A stretch of 64,000 nucleotides of DNA from Roseovarius aestuariivivens (GTDB lineage: Bacteria; Pseudomonadota; Alphaproteobacteria; Rhodobacterales; Rhodobacteraceae). The stretch's first letter is position 1. Each line of letters starts with the position of its first letter. Position numbers and translations under genes: made by a program. Below, piece after piece: positions 29,432 through 38,033 of this stretch. The stretch covers positions 1 to 64,000 of the forward strand of contig NZ_SJEY01000004.1 of assembly GCF_004761875.1 (NCBI RefSeq), written 5' to 3'. The notes below the pieces were generated by a model. It saw only the letters and a list, made by a program, of their open reading frames with translations. It had not been told where the DNA came from and ran no database searches.

Positions 29432-29641
29432 TTACTCGTCGGGGGCGGCCTCGAGCAGGTCGCCCGGCTGACACTCCAGAACCTCGCAAAGCTTTGCCAG
29501 TGTCTCGAACCGCACGCCTTTGACCTTGCCCGACTTCAAGAGGCTCAGGTTCTGTTCGGTGATTCCAATCTCTGCCGCCAGCTCGCGCCCCCGGATCTTT
29601 CGCCGGGCCATCATCACGTCCAATCGGACGATGATCTGCAT
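29432..29641 (-). CDS. XRE (Cro/CI)-type small DNA-binding regulator
   Basis: The 69-residue protein is a single XRE helix-turn-helix domain: MARRKIRGRELAAEIGITEQ, then NLSLLKSGKVKGVRFETL and LCEVLECQPGDLL. Its ATG overlaps the last base of the upstream membrane-protein gene's TGA (TGATG), indicating tight coupling. Pairs of a DUF2975 membrane protein with a small XRE repressor recur in many bacteria and resemble autoregulated modules. It probably binds the AT-rich promoter region upstream of the pair. No toxin is seen nearby, so this is not a clear toxin-antitoxin system. Confidence 0.85.
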   Translation of the reverse strand: MQIIVRLDVMMARRKIRGRELAAEIGITEQNLSLLKSGKVKGVRFETLAKLCEVLECQPGDLLEAAPDE

Positions 29642-30165
29642 CAGATGAATTCCCGATTCTCGGCGGCAATCCGCTGAGCCTCGGCCATTGACCAGCCGAT
29701 CAGCGTGAGCAGTCCCGCGACGAGGACAAAGCCGATATCCGAGCTCCCGATGGTCAGCGAGATGAGGCGTTCGCCGGGCGGATTGGAGAGCGTCAAGAGC
29801 GGTGAGGAGACGGGTTGCAGCAGCAGGCCGAGTCCTGCCGCGCAAAGCAGGTTGGACCCGATCGACTGAATGAGTGGGCCGGTTTCGGGGGCGAGGGGAT
29901 CGCCCGTGCGATACACGCCGAAAAGCCGCCGCATCGCGCCAAGCGCCTGCATCGCGAAGATGAAGGGGATCAGCACGACGCCGACGCCGACCCAGGTGTA
30001 AAGCGTCCATTCACCTTCGGGCAGGTCGCGGAACGCGCCCGGCGGTCCCGGAAAGTGCCCGGGCGCGAGCACCGCCCAGATGAGCAAGGGCGGTGTCAGC
30101 AGAAGCGTAAGAGTGGCCAGCCCTTGCAGAAAGGCGGCAAAGCGGGGCAGGCGAGAGAGCGGCAT
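29641..30165 (-). CDS. DUF2975 membrane protein
   Basis: The 174-residue protein has four hydrophobic helices (about 10-31, 57-76, 99-121, 141-160) in the DUF2975 pattern, with LFGVYRTGDPLAPETGPLIQSIG between helices 2 and 3. Function is unknown. It is coupled by a one-base overlap to a small XRE regulator gene, the usual partner for this family. The promoter lies in the AT-rich region upstream of 30165 shared with the divergent lipoprotein gene. Confidence 0.78.
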   Translation of the reverse strand: MPLSRLPRFAAFLQGLATLTLLLTPPLLIWAVLAPGHFPGPPGAFRDLPEGEWTLYTWVGVGVVLIPFIFAMQALGAMRRLFGVYRTGDPLAPETGPLIQSIGSNLLCAAGLGLLLQPVSSPLLTLSNPPGERLISLTIGSSDIGFVLVAGLLTLIGWSMAEAQRIAAENREFI

Positions 30166-30237
30166 GACGGCGTCCTTATTGCAATACGATAAAATTTACT
30201 GTTTTACATTAAGAAATATTTGTCAAAGGAGAATCAC
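30166..30237. promoter_or_regulatory. AT-rich divergent promoter region of the DUF2975/XRE pair and a lipoprotein gene
   Basis: This 72-base stretch is far more AT-rich than its neighbours. It holds a direct repeat TTTAC at 30195-30199 and 30203-30207 (8-bp period) and TTAAGAAATATTTG. It is the natural place for the XRE protein to bind if the module is autoregulated. The specific site is a guess. Confidence 0.35.
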
Positions 30238-30789
30238 ATGATCCGCCGTCTTTTGTCTGCCTGCGCGTTTCTGGGGCTGTCGGCCTGCTCTGGCCTGGTG
30301 CCCGCGACCCTTATCGAGATGGCCCGTCTCGACCCGTTCAGCGCCGACCCGGCGGGGTTCGCCGTGGGTATCGATACCGCGTCGGGCATCGCGCCCGCCG
30401 CCGGTACGGCGCAACTGACCTTTACCGCCACGCACAGTCCGCGCGGCGATATCCGCCGGTTTGACGCGCGCCTGATCGAGCAGGATGCCGGGCCAGACCG
30501 CGTGATCTATCGCCTTGCGCCCGGGGATGTGGGCGCGCTGCGGGCTTATCAGCAGGAGATTGCCGGCTGGAGAGACACCTCGGACGGCAACAGCACGCTG
30601 GCCCTGACGGTCAGCGCCGAGGGCTGCCGCACGCGGGCGACCGGCCTGCCAGAAGACCCGCGGATATCGGTCTTTATCCGGCTGACGCCCGAGGGTCGGA
30701 TGCGGCCGCTTTTGCGCAAGGCGCCGGCGCTGCCGTTTTTCGAGGCGCAGAGCCCGGGCGACCTGCCGCTATGTGCAGGCACGCGTTGA
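30238..30789 (+). CDS. Putative envelope lipoprotein, function unknown
   Basis: From the ATG at 30238, after a strong AAAGGAG, the 183-residue protein has a lipoprotein signal peptide (MIRRLLSACAFLGLSAC) with the lipobox LSAC. A start six codons upstream is possible but would bury the signal. The mature part shows a beta-rich pattern (GTAQLTFTATHSPRGDIRRF, DRVIYRLAPGDVGALRAY) and one internal Cys in SAEGCRTRA. I do not recognise the family. It is divergent from the DUF2975/XRE pair and lies 31 bases before the earliest possible rsfS start. Confidence 0.75.
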   Translation: MIRRLLSACAFLGLSACSGLVPATLIEMARLDPFSADPAGFAVGIDTASGIAPAAGTAQLTFTATHSPRGDIRRFDARLIEQDAGPDRVIYRLAPGDVGALRAYQQEIAGWRDTSDGNSTLALTVSAEGCRTRATGLPEDPRISVFIRLTPEGRMRPLLRKAPALPFFEAQSPGDLPLCAGTR

Positions 30790-30820
30790 ATTTGGGCGCG
30801 CTCGTTGCTAGATTTGTTGT

Positions 30821-31300
30821 ATGCCCGGCACCGGGGATGATCGGTGTGCAATGAAGGAGGACTATGTCCTGTCTTTTACGGCAAATGCGGCAATGGCCGC
30901 CGATACGGGTGCGGGGGTGACCGCGACCCGAATGAACGCAGGCAGCGACGCGCAACTGGCGCGTATCCTGAGCTCTCTGGAAGAAGACAAGGCGCTTGAT
31001 ATCGTGCAGATCGATCTGCGCGGCAAGACGGCTATCGGCGATTACATGGTGATCTGCTCTGGTCGGTCGACACGTCAGGTGACCGCGATTTCCGAGAAGC
31101 TGGCCGAACGGCTCAAGTCCGAGCTGGGCGTGCTGGCCAAGATCGAGGGCAAGGAGACGGGCGACTGGGTGCTGATCGACACGGGCGATATCATCGTTCA
31201 TGTCTTCCGCCCCGAGGTGCGCGAGTTCTATCAGCTTGAGAAGATGTGGCTGCAGGGCAAGGATGCCGCTGCCGCCGCGCCGGCGACACAGCCGAGCTGA
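30821..31300 (+). CDS. rsfS: Ribosomal silencing factor RsfS (Iojap family)
   Basis: The core (about residues 45-145) is a clear Iojap domain: ILSSLEEDKALDIVQIDLRGK, IGDYMVICSGRSTRQVTAIS, EGKETGDWVLIDTGDIIVHVF and REFYQLEKMW. RsfS binds L14 of the 50S subunit and blocks subunit joining in starvation. The start is uncertain: in-frame ATGs lie at 30821, 30851, 30893 and 30932, and homologues usually begin about 10-20 residues before the core, favouring 30893 or 30932. A strong AAGGAGG at 30854-30860 precedes an out-of-frame ATG at 30864 instead. rlmH follows directly, the usual order. Confidence 0.92.
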   Translation: MPGTGDDRCAMKEDYVLSFTANAAMAADTGAGVTATRMNAGSDAQLARILSSLEEDKALDIVQIDLRGKTAIGDYMVICSGRSTRQVTAISEKLAERLKSELGVLAKIEGKETGDWVLIDTGDIIVHVFRPEVREFYQLEKMWLQGKDAAAAAPATQPS

Positions 31301-31771
31301 ATGCGCGTTCAGATCTGCGCGGTGGGCCGGATGAAGACCGGCCCCGAAGCCGCGCTGTTCAACGACTACCAGACCCGGTTCGACCGGACCGGACGTGCAT
31401 TGGGTCTTGGTCCGCTTACGCTTCAGGAGATCGATGATCGCAAGGGGGGCGGCATGGCCGGTGAGGCCGCGCTGTTGCGGCGGGCGGTGCCGGAGGGCGC
31501 GCTGCGAGTGGTTCTGGACGAGCGGGGCCGGGTGATGTCCTCGCCGGAGTTTTCCGACAAGCTTGCGGCGTGGCGCGATGCGGGGCGCGGCGACGTGGCC
31601 TTTGTCATCGGCGGCGCGGACGGGCTTGATCCGGACGTGCGCAACGAGGCGGAGGAGGCGCTGTCTTTCGGCAGGATGGTCTGGCCGCACATGCTTGTCC
31701 GGGTGATGCTGGCCGAGCAGCTGTACCGCGCGGCGTCGATCCTGGCGGGCAGCCCCTATCACCGGGTATGA
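31301..31771 (+). CDS. rlmH: 23S rRNA (pseudouridine1915-N3)-methyltransferase
   Basis: The 156-residue SPOUT-family enzyme methylates pseudouridine 1915 in helix 69 of 23S rRNA using S-adenosylmethionine. Family signs are RVQICAVGRMKTGPE at the start, LRVVLDERGRVMSS, VAFVIGGADGLD (the SAM-binding knot) and WPHMLVRVMLAEQLYRA with SPYHR at the end. Its length is normal. The ATG immediately follows the rsfS stop, so the two are co-translated. The order rsfS-rlmH-gpmI-envC-ctpA is a common alphaproteobacterial block. Confidence 0.95.
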   Translation: MRVQICAVGRMKTGPEAALFNDYQTRFDRTGRALGLGPLTLQEIDDRKGGGMAGEAALLRRAVPEGALRVVLDERGRVMSSPEFSDKLAAWRDAGRGDVAFVIGGADGLDPDVRNEAEEALSFGRMVWPHMLVRVMLAEQLYRAASILAGSPYHRV

Positions 31772-31872
31772 CGGGCCGGGTGCGGGGAATGCCGGGGCGC
31801 GGCAAAAAGGCGGTTCACGTCCCCGGCCGAAGGGGCTAAACCGCCCCTCAAGACAGGCAGGAGGCAAGACCG

Positions 31873-33384
31873 ATGCCCAAACCCGTGGTGCTGTGTATTC
31901 TCGATGGCTGGGGCCTGAGCGAAGAGCACGTGGCCAATGCGCCCTTTCTGGCCGAGACCCCGAATTTCGACCGGCTGATGTCGAACTGTCCGCATGCGAC
32001 GCTGGTCACCCATGGCACCGATGTGGGCCTGCCCGCCGGGCAGATGGGCAATTCCGAGGTGGGACATCTCAATATCGGCGCGGGCCGGGTGGTGGAGATG
32101 GATCTGCGCCGGATCGACCGGGCCATCGAGACCGGCACCTTCGCCGAGTTGCCGGGACTGGTGCGGTTCATCGAGAAGATGAAGGCCTCGGGCGGGACAG
32201 CGCATCTTTTGGGGATTCTGTCGGACGGCGGCGTGCATAGCCATATCGGTCACATGATCGCCACCGCGAAGGCGCTGACCGATGCGGGCATTCCGGTGGC
32301 GATCCATGCCTTCACCGACGGGCGCGACGTGGCGCCGGTGTCGGCGCGGATCTATCTTGAGGCGCTGGGCGCGGCCCTGCCCGCCGGCGCGCGGATCGCG
32401 ACGGTGTCGGGGCGCTATTACGCGATGGACCGCGACAACCGGTGGGACCGGGTGCAGCTGGCCTATGAGGCCCTGGCGCAGGGCAAGGGCTATACCGCGC
32501 GCACCGCCCCCGAGGCGATCGACAATGCCTATGCCAAAGGCCGCACGGATGAATTCATCAAGCCGCGCGTGCTGGGCGATTACAAAGGGATGCAGGACGG
32601 CGACGGGGTCCTGTGCCTTAATTTCCGCGCCGACCGCGCGCGCGAGATCCTCGCCAGCTTCGCCGATCCGGAGTTTTCGCATTTCCCCACCGGCGACCGG
32701 CCCCGCTTTGCGGTCGTGAGCGGTTTCACCGAATATTCCGAGCGTCATTCGAACTACATGGACTGCATCTTTCCCGACGAGCAGCCCGAGAACACGCTGT
32801 CGGCCTGGGTCGCCGCAAAGGGCCTGCGGCAGTTCCATGTCGCCGAGACCGAGAAATACCCGCATGTCACGTTCTTTCTTGCCGGCGGGCGCGAGGCCCC
32901 AGAAGAGCGTGAGGAGCGGTACATGGCGCAATCGCCCGACGTGCCGACCTATGACCTGCAGCCCGAGATGTCGGCCGAAGAGGTCACCGACAAGCTGATC
33001 TGGGCGATCGAGCACTGGTTCGACCTGATCGTCGTGAACTACGCCAATCCGGACATGGTCGGCCATACTGGCGACCTGCAAGCGGCCATCGCCGCCTGCG
33101 AGGCGGTGGACAAGGGGCTGGGCCGCGTGATCGCCAAGGTCCGCGAGATGGGCGGCGCGCTGGTGGTGACGGCGGATCACGGCAATTGCGAGACGATGAT
33201 CGATCCGGTGTCGGGCGGGCCGCACACGGCGCACACGACGAACCCGGTGCCGGTGATCGTGATGGGCGCGCCTGAGGGCACTGCGCTGCGTTCTGGCCGG
33301 CTGGCCGATCTGGCGCCCACCGTGCTGGAGCTCATGGGGCTCGACCAGCCGCCCGAGATGACCGGACAGAGTTTGCTGGCATGA
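31873..33384 (+). CDS. gpmI: 2,3-bisphosphoglycerate-independent phosphoglycerate mutase
   Basis: The 503-residue enzyme interconverts 3- and 2-phosphoglycerate in glycolysis and gluconeogenesis through a phosphoserine intermediate. Metal and catalytic motifs of the alkaline-phosphatase fold are visible: VVLCILDGWGLSE (Asp11), MGNSEVGHLNIGAG (nucleophile Ser61), HAFTDGRDVAP, NYANPDMVGHTGD and VVTADHGNCE. The length is typical (500-515). The ATG is preceded by GGCAGGAGG. The ATG of the EnvC-like gene overlaps its stop by four bases. Confidence 0.97.
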   Translation: MPKPVVLCILDGWGLSEEHVANAPFLAETPNFDRLMSNCPHATLVTHGTDVGLPAGQMGNSEVGHLNIGAGRVVEMDLRRIDRAIETGTFAELPGLVRFIEKMKASGGTAHLLGILSDGGVHSHIGHMIATAKALTDAGIPVAIHAFTDGRDVAPVSARIYLEALGAALPAGARIATVSGRYYAMDRDNRWDRVQLAYEALAQGKGYTARTAPEAIDNAYAKGRTDEFIKPRVLGDYKGMQDGDGVLCLNFRADRAREILASFADPEFSHFPTGDRPRFAVVSGFTEYSERHSNYMDCIFPDEQPENTLSAWVAAKGLRQFHVAETEKYPHVTFFLAGGREAPEEREERYMAQSPDVPTYDLQPEMSAEEVTDKLIWAIEHWFDLIVVNYANPDMVGHTGDLQAAIAACEAVDKGLGRVIAKVREMGGALVVTADHGNCETMIDPVSGGPHTAHTTNPVPVIVMGAPEGTALRSGRLADLAPTVLELMGLDQPPEMTGQSLLA

Positions 33385-34508
33385 GGGCGCTTTGTCTTGC
33401 GCTGGGGCTGGGCCTTGCGACACCGGGTCTTGCCGCCGAGGACCCGGCCTCCGCCGCGCAGGCCGCCGCCGCGCGGCTGTCCGAGGCCAGCGCGCAGCTT
33501 GACCGGGCCGAGGGCGCGCGCAACCGGGTGCGCGCGCTGACCGAGACGATCCTTGCCTTCGAGGACGGGCTAGAGGCGATGCGCGACGGGCTGCGTCGCG
33601 CCGCGATCCGGCAGGAAACGCTGGCCGGCGAACTGGCCGCGCGCGAGACCGAGATCGCCCGCCTTCTGGGCGCCCTGCAGACCATCGGTCAGAGCGAGGG
33701 GCCGACGCTTCTGCTGCATCCGGCGGGGCCGTTGGGCACGGCGCGCTCGGGCATGATTCTGGCAGACGTGACGCCCGCGCTGGAGACGCGCGCGGCGGCG
33801 CTGCGCGAGACGCTGGACGAGGTGAAGGTGCTGCGCGCGTTGCAGGAAAGCGCGGCGGACACGCTGCGCGAAGGCCTGCGGGGCGCGCAGGCCGCACGCA
33901 GCGCGCTGAGCCAGGCCATCGCCGACCGTACCGATCTGCCGCGCCGCTTCACCGAGGACCCGGTGAAGACCGCGCTGCTTCTGGCGTCGACAGAGACGCT
34001 GGAAGGCTTTGCCAGCGGGCTGAGCCAGATCGCGGTGGACGAGGCGCCGGGGTCCTTGCCGGGGATCCGCGCGCGCAAGGGCACGCTGCCGCTGCCGGTC
34101 GAGGGGCGGATCCTGCGGCGCGCCGGCGAAGCGGATGCCGCGGGCATCGCGCGGCCCGGCCTGGTGATGGCCACGCGGGCGCGCGCGCTGGTGACCACGC
34201 CCGCCGCCGCGACGGTGCGCTACCGTGGTCCCTTGCTCGATTACGGTAATGTGATCATTCTCGAACCCGAGGCGGGAATTCTGCTGGTCTTGGCGGGGCT
34301 CGATGTGGTCTATGGAACTACCGGTCAGGTCCTGCCTGGCGGCAGCCCTGTCGGCCTGATGGGCGGCACGGCACCGGGCGCCGACGGGCTCTTGACCGGG
34401 AATTCGCCAAGCCCGGGTGCAGAGCGCAGCGAGACACTCTATATAGAAGTCCGAGAGACCAATACGCCCGTCGATCCCGAGACGTGGTTCCAGACAGACG
34501 AAGGATGA
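33381..34508 (+). CDS. EnvC-like murein hydrolase activator with degenerate LytM domain
   Basis: The 375-residue protein has a short signal peptide (MRALCLALGLGLATPGLAAE), a long coiled-coil region (about 25-190, rich in Ala, Arg, Glu and Leu) and a C-terminal M23/LytM-like domain (LPLPVEGRILRRAGEA to GGSPVGLMGG). The zinc ligands of active LytM enzymes (HxxxD and HxH) are not visible; the corresponding spots read GLVMATRARAL and LLVLAGL. This is as in E. coli EnvC, which activates amidases at the septum instead of cutting peptidoglycan. It overlaps gpmI by four bases and is followed by ctpA after seven. Confidence 0.88.
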   Translation: MRALCLALGLGLATPGLAAEDPASAAQAAAARLSEASAQLDRAEGARNRVRALTETILAFEDGLEAMRDGLRRAAIRQETLAGELAARETEIARLLGALQTIGQSEGPTLLLHPAGPLGTARSGMILADVTPALETRAAALRETLDEVKVLRALQESAADTLREGLRGAQAARSALSQAIADRTDLPRRFTEDPVKTALLLASTETLEGFASGLSQIAVDEAPGSLPGIRARKGTLPLPVEGRILRRAGEADAAGIARPGLVMATRARALVTTPAAATVRYRGPLLDYGNVIILEPEAGILLVLAGLDVVYGTTGQVLPGGSPVGLMGGTAPGADGLLTGNSPSPGAERSETLYIEVRETNTPVDPETWFQTDEG

Positions 34509-34515
34509 CGATCAT

Positions 34516-35856
34516 ATGAAGAAATTTCTGATGGCCGCCGCCGTGGGCACGCTGACAGGCGCGATCGTGACCACCCAGGTCGCCGCGCCCCTTTTGGCGC
34601 AGGAACAGGCGCGGACCACCAATGTCTATGAGCAGCTCGATCTTTTCGGTGACATTTTCGAGCGGATCCGGTCGCAATATGTCGAAGAGGTGGACGAATC
34701 CGAGCTGATCGAGGCCGCGATCAACGGCATGCTGACCTCGCTCGATCCGCATTCGAGTTACCTGTCGCCCGAGGATGCCGCCGATATGCGCGTGCAGACG
34801 CGCGGCGAGTTCGGGGGTCTGGGCATCGAGGTCACGCAGGAAGAGGGCTTCGTCAAGGTGGTGTCGCCCATCGATGGCACCCCTGCCGACACCGCCGGCA
34901 TCGAGGCGGGCGATTTCATCACCCATGTGGATGGCGAAAGCGTTCTGGGCCTGACGCTCAACGACGCGGTGGAAATGATGCGCGGGCCGGTGGGTTCGGA
35001 AATCGTGATCACCGTGGTGCGCGAGGGCGAGCCCGAGCCGTTCGACGTCTCGATCATCCGCGACACGATCAAGCTGACGGCGGTGCGCGCGCGCACCGAG
35101 CAGGAAACCGTGGTGCTGCGGGTGACGACCTTCAACGACCAGACCTTCAAGAATCTCGAGGCCGGCTTGGCCGAAGAGGTCGAGGCCGCGGGCGGTATGG
35201 ACGCGGTGCGGGGCATCGTGCTCGACCTGCGCAACAATCCAGGTGGCCTCCTGACGCAGGCGATCAAGGTGTCGGATGCGTTCCTTGAAAAGGGCGAGAT
35301 CGTCAGCACTCGGGGCCGGGAGCCCGAAGATGGCGAACGCTTCAACGCCACGCCGGGCGACATGGCCAATGGCAAGCCCATCGTGGTGCTGATCAACGGC
35401 GGGTCGGCGTCGGCGTCGGAAATCGTGGCGGGCGCGCTGCAGGATCACCGCCGTGCCATCGTGGTGGGCACCAAGAGCTTCGGCAAGGGGTCGGTGCAGA
35501 CGGTCATGCCGTTGCGCGGGGATGGCGCGATGCGTCTGACGACGGCGCGCTACTACACGCCGTCGGGCCGCTCGATCCAGGCGCTGGGCGTGAGCCCTGA
35601 CATCGTGGTCGAACAGCCCCGCCGCGCACAGGAGGAAGAGGACGAGACGGATGTCTCGGCGCGCCCGACCCGGTCCGAGGCCGACCTGCGTGGACGTCTC
35701 GATAATGACAGCCTCTCCGAGGACGAGATCCGCCAGATCGAGGAAGAACAGGCCGAGGCGGAAGAGGCCGCCAAGCTGCGCGAGGATGACTACCAGCTGG
35801 CCTATGCCATCGACATCCTCAAGGGCCTGACGGCGCTGCAGCCCGGCGAGCAGTAA
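34516..35856 (+). CDS. ctpA: S41-family carboxyl-terminal processing protease
   Basis: The 446-residue protein has an N-terminal signal or anchor (FLMAAAVGTLTGAIVTTQVAAP), a PDZ domain (GGLGIEVTQEEGFVKVVSPI, TPADTAGIEAGDFITHVDG) and the tail-protease core with LDLRNNPGGLLTQAI, GGSASASEIVAGALQ (catalytic Ser, residues 295-302) and GTKSFGKGSVQT (catalytic Lys). The acidic tail (EEEDETDVSARP, IEEEQAEAEEAAKLRED) is not part of the enzyme core. CtpA proteins degrade or mature periplasmic proteins, including peptidoglycan hydrolases. A strong terminator follows, ending the rsfS-to-ctpA block. Confidence 0.95.
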   Translation: MKKFLMAAAVGTLTGAIVTTQVAAPLLAQEQARTTNVYEQLDLFGDIFERIRSQYVEEVDESELIEAAINGMLTSLDPHSSYLSPEDAADMRVQTRGEFGGLGIEVTQEEGFVKVVSPIDGTPADTAGIEAGDFITHVDGESVLGLTLNDAVEMMRGPVGSEIVITVVREGEPEPFDVSIIRDTIKLTAVRARTEQETVVLRVTTFNDQTFKNLEAGLAEEVEAAGGMDAVRGIVLDLRNNPGGLLTQAIKVSDAFLEKGEIVSTRGREPEDGERFNATPGDMANGKPIVVLINGGSASASEIVAGALQDHRRAIVVGTKSFGKGSVQTVMPLRGDGAMRLTTARYYTPSGRSIQALGVSPDIVVEQPRRAQEEEDETDVSARPTRSEADLRGRLDNDSLSEDEIRQIEEEQAEAEEAAKLREDDYQLAYAIDILKGLTALQPGEQ

Positions 35857-35880
35857 GCAAGCTCACAGCAAAATCTGAAA

Positions 35881-35909
35881 GGCCGCCCCCTGACCCGGGC
35901 GGCCTTTTT
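35881..35909 (+). terminator. Intrinsic terminator of ctpA
   Basis: GGCCGCCC at 35881-35888 pairs with GGGCGGCC at 35897-35904 and is followed by five T at 35905-35909. It lies 24 bases after the ctpA stop codon and abuts copy B of the 88-bp repeat, which belongs to the convergent gene. Confidence 0.88.
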
Positions 35910-35995
35910 CATCTGGCGAAAAATACCTCAGGGGGCATGGGGGACAGCGTCCCCCACCTGACTGATATGCGCGGCGCAGCCGCTCTGCCGGATCA
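35908..35995 (-). repeat. Dispersed 88-bp gene-end repeat, copy B
   Basis: Ungapped match of 78/88 to copy A at 16004-16091. Read on the minus strand it begins with the TGA of the DgcA-like gene, continues with a perfect stem GGGGGAC/GTCCCCC around a three-base loop (35939-35955), and ends in TATTTTTCGCC. Both copies share the stop-codon position. Confidence 0.82.
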
Positions 35996-38029
35996 GAGAT
36001 CCTTCACCAGCCTGAGCGCGTCGAAAATCGCCGCGTGGGTGTTGCGCGACGACACCGCGTCGCCGATCCGAAAAAGCTGAAAGCCGTCGGGGCCGCCGCG
36101 CGTGGTTTGCGGGCGGCCCGCGATCAGATCGTCGTAATCCATCGCGCCGAGGTTCGAGGAGGCGGGCTTCAGCTCGAAATAGAGATCGTCGAGCGGCAGG
36201 GTGCCGTGATTGACCACGACCTGGTCGACGAGCCGCGCGCGCCGCTCGTCGCGGGCGTAATCCGAGCCGAGCACCGCGCGCAGACGGTTGCCCTCGCGGT
36301 GCACCTCGGTCACGCGCCAGGTCACGGTGAAGCGTACGTCGCGCGCCTGCAGCTTGCGCATGAAGGGCACCAGCGTGATGCCCGAGACATCCGTGCTCGC
36401 CCCGGAATAGGGCGTCACGATCTCGACCTCGGCGCCCGCGTCGGTCAGCTTCTCGGCGGCCTGCAGCGCGGCGTAATCGCCGGTCTCGTCGTGGATCAGC
36501 ACCTGCTCGCCCGGTTTCACGTCGCCCGACAGGATGTCCCAGGGCGTGACCGCAAGGTCGTTGCCGGCCTCCAGCGTTTCGGTGTTGGGCAGCCCGCCGG
36601 TGGCGATGATCACCACGTCGGGGTCCGTGCCGGTCACGTCCGAGGCGTCGGCGAATGTGTTGAAGTGAAAGGTGACGCCCATCGCCTGGCATTGCGCCAT
36701 GCGCCAGTCGATGATGCCGATCATGTCGGTGCGCAGCGTCGTCTGAGCCGAAAGCCGCACCTGTCCGCCGGGCTGATCGGCCGCCTCGAAGACCGTCACA
36801 TTATGACCGCGCTCGGCGGCCACGCGTGCGGCTTCGAGACCTGCGGGGCCAGCACCCACCACAGTCACCCGGCGGGGCGTGTCGGCGCGGGCGATCTTGT
36901 GGGGCATGGTCTCTTCACGGCCCGTCGCCGGGTTGTGGATGCAAAGCGCGGCCTTGCCGTAATAAATTCGCCCCAGACAGTAGGTCGCGCCCACGCAGGG
37001 GCGGATCTCGTCCTCGCGCCCCTCGCTGAGCTTCTCGACGATATGGGGATCGGCGATATGGGCGCGGGTCATGCCCACCATGTCGAGTTGCCCCGTGGCC
37101 ACGGCATGGCGCGCGGTGGCCACATCGGCGATCTTGGAGGCATGGAAGGTGGGCAGGCCCACCTCGGTGCGCACGCGGCCCGCGAAATCGAGATGCGGCG
37201 CCGAGCGCATGCCCTGCACCGGGATCACGTCGGCCAGCGCCGCATCGGTGTGGATGCGCCCGCGAATGACGTTGATGAAATCGATGAGGTCCGCGTCCTT
37301 GAGGTGCCGCGCGAAGGCCACGCCTTCTTCCAGCGTTGTGCCGCCTGGCTCGTCCTCGTCGGCCACGAACCGCATCCCGATGATGAACTTTGGACCTGCG
37401 CGTTTGCGGCAGGCCGCCAGCACCTCGGTGGCAAAGCGCATGCGGTTGGAAAAGTCGCCGCCCCAAGGCGCGGGCTGCGTGTTGGTCAGCGGGCTGAGGA
37501 ACTGGTCGAGCAGGTGGCCGTAGCATTCGATCTCGACGCCGTCGAGACCGGCGGCCTGCATGCGCTCGGTGGCGTCGGCGAAATCCGTGATGATCCGCTC
37601 GATATCCCAGTCCTCGGCGACCTTGGGAAAGGCCCGGTGCGCGGTTTCGCGGAAAGGCCCGGGCGCCACGGAGGGCAGCCAGTCGCCGCCGTCCCAGACC
37701 GACCGGCGCCCGAGATGCGTGAGCTGGATCATCACCGCGCAACCATGTTCGTGACAGTCATCCGCGAGCTTGCGCATCCACGGCACGACCTCGTCGGTAT
37801 AGGCCAGGATATTGCCGAAGACCGGCGGGCTGTCGCGCGACACCACCGCCGAGCCGGCGGTCATGGTCATGGCAAGCCCGCCCTTGGCGCGTTCAAGGTG
37901 ATAGAGGCGATAGCGGTCCTTTGGCATGCCGTCCTCGGTATAGGACGGCTCATGGCTCGACATCATCAGGCGGTTCTTCAGCGTCAGGTGCTTGAGCTGG
38001 AATGGCTGCAGCAGCGGATCTTTGGACAT
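35993..38029 (-). CDS. DgcA-like flavin-dependent demethylase (NADH:flavin oxidoreductase family)
   Basis: The 678-residue protein has an Old Yellow Enzyme barrel (residues 1-340), an Fe-S region (CVGATYCLGRIYYG and ALCIHNP), and FAD/NAD domains ([21 protein letters not shown]). The N-terminus DPLLQPFQLKHLTLKNRLM, then SSHEPSYTEDGMPKDRYRLY, closely follows DgcA (dimethylglycine demethylation) and the N-methylproline demethylases rather than FadH. Oxidation of an N-methyl amino acid, with release of formaldehyde, is the likely reaction. The aminotransferase gene lies four bases upstream in the same direction. The stop is inside the 88-bp repeat. Confidence 0.85.
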   Translation of the reverse strand: MSKDPLLQPFQLKHLTLKNRLMMSSHEPSYTEDGMPKDRYRLYHLERAKGGLAMTMTAGSAVVSRDSPPVFGNILAYTDEVVPWMRKLADDCHEHGCAVMIQLTHLGRRSVWDGGDWLPSVAPGPFRETAHRAFPKVAEDWDIERIITDFADATERMQAAGLDGVEIECYGHLLDQFLSPLTNTQPAPWGGDFSNRMRFATEVLAACRKRAGPKFIIGMRFVADEDEPGGTTLEEGVAFARHLKDADLIDFINVIRGRIHTDAALADVIPVQGMRSAPHLDFAGRVRTEVGLPTFHASKIADVATARHAVATGQLDMVGMTRAHIADPHIVEKLSEGREDEIRPCVGATYCLGRIYYGKAALCIHNPATGREETMPHKIARADTPRRVTVVGAGPAGLEAARVAAERGHNVTVFEAADQPGGQVRLSAQTTLRTDMIGIIDWRMAQCQAMGVTFHFNTFADASDVTGTDPDVVIIATGGLPNTETLEAGNDLAVTPWDILSGDVKPGEQVLIHDETGDYAALQAAEKLTDAGAEVEIVTPYSGASTDVSGITLVPFMRKLQARDVRFTVTWRVTEVHREGNRLRAVLGSDYARDERRARLVDQVVVNHGTLPLDDLYFELKPASSNLGAMDYDDLIAGRPQTTRGGPDGFQLFRIGDAVSSRNTHAAIFDALRLVKDL

Positions 38030-38033
38030 GGGC

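Noticed and set aside
31800-31872. Hairpin AGGGGC-TAAACC-GCCCCT before gpmI
   Set aside because: A six-base stem without a T tract, lying close to the gpmI start; too weak to call a terminator or regulator.
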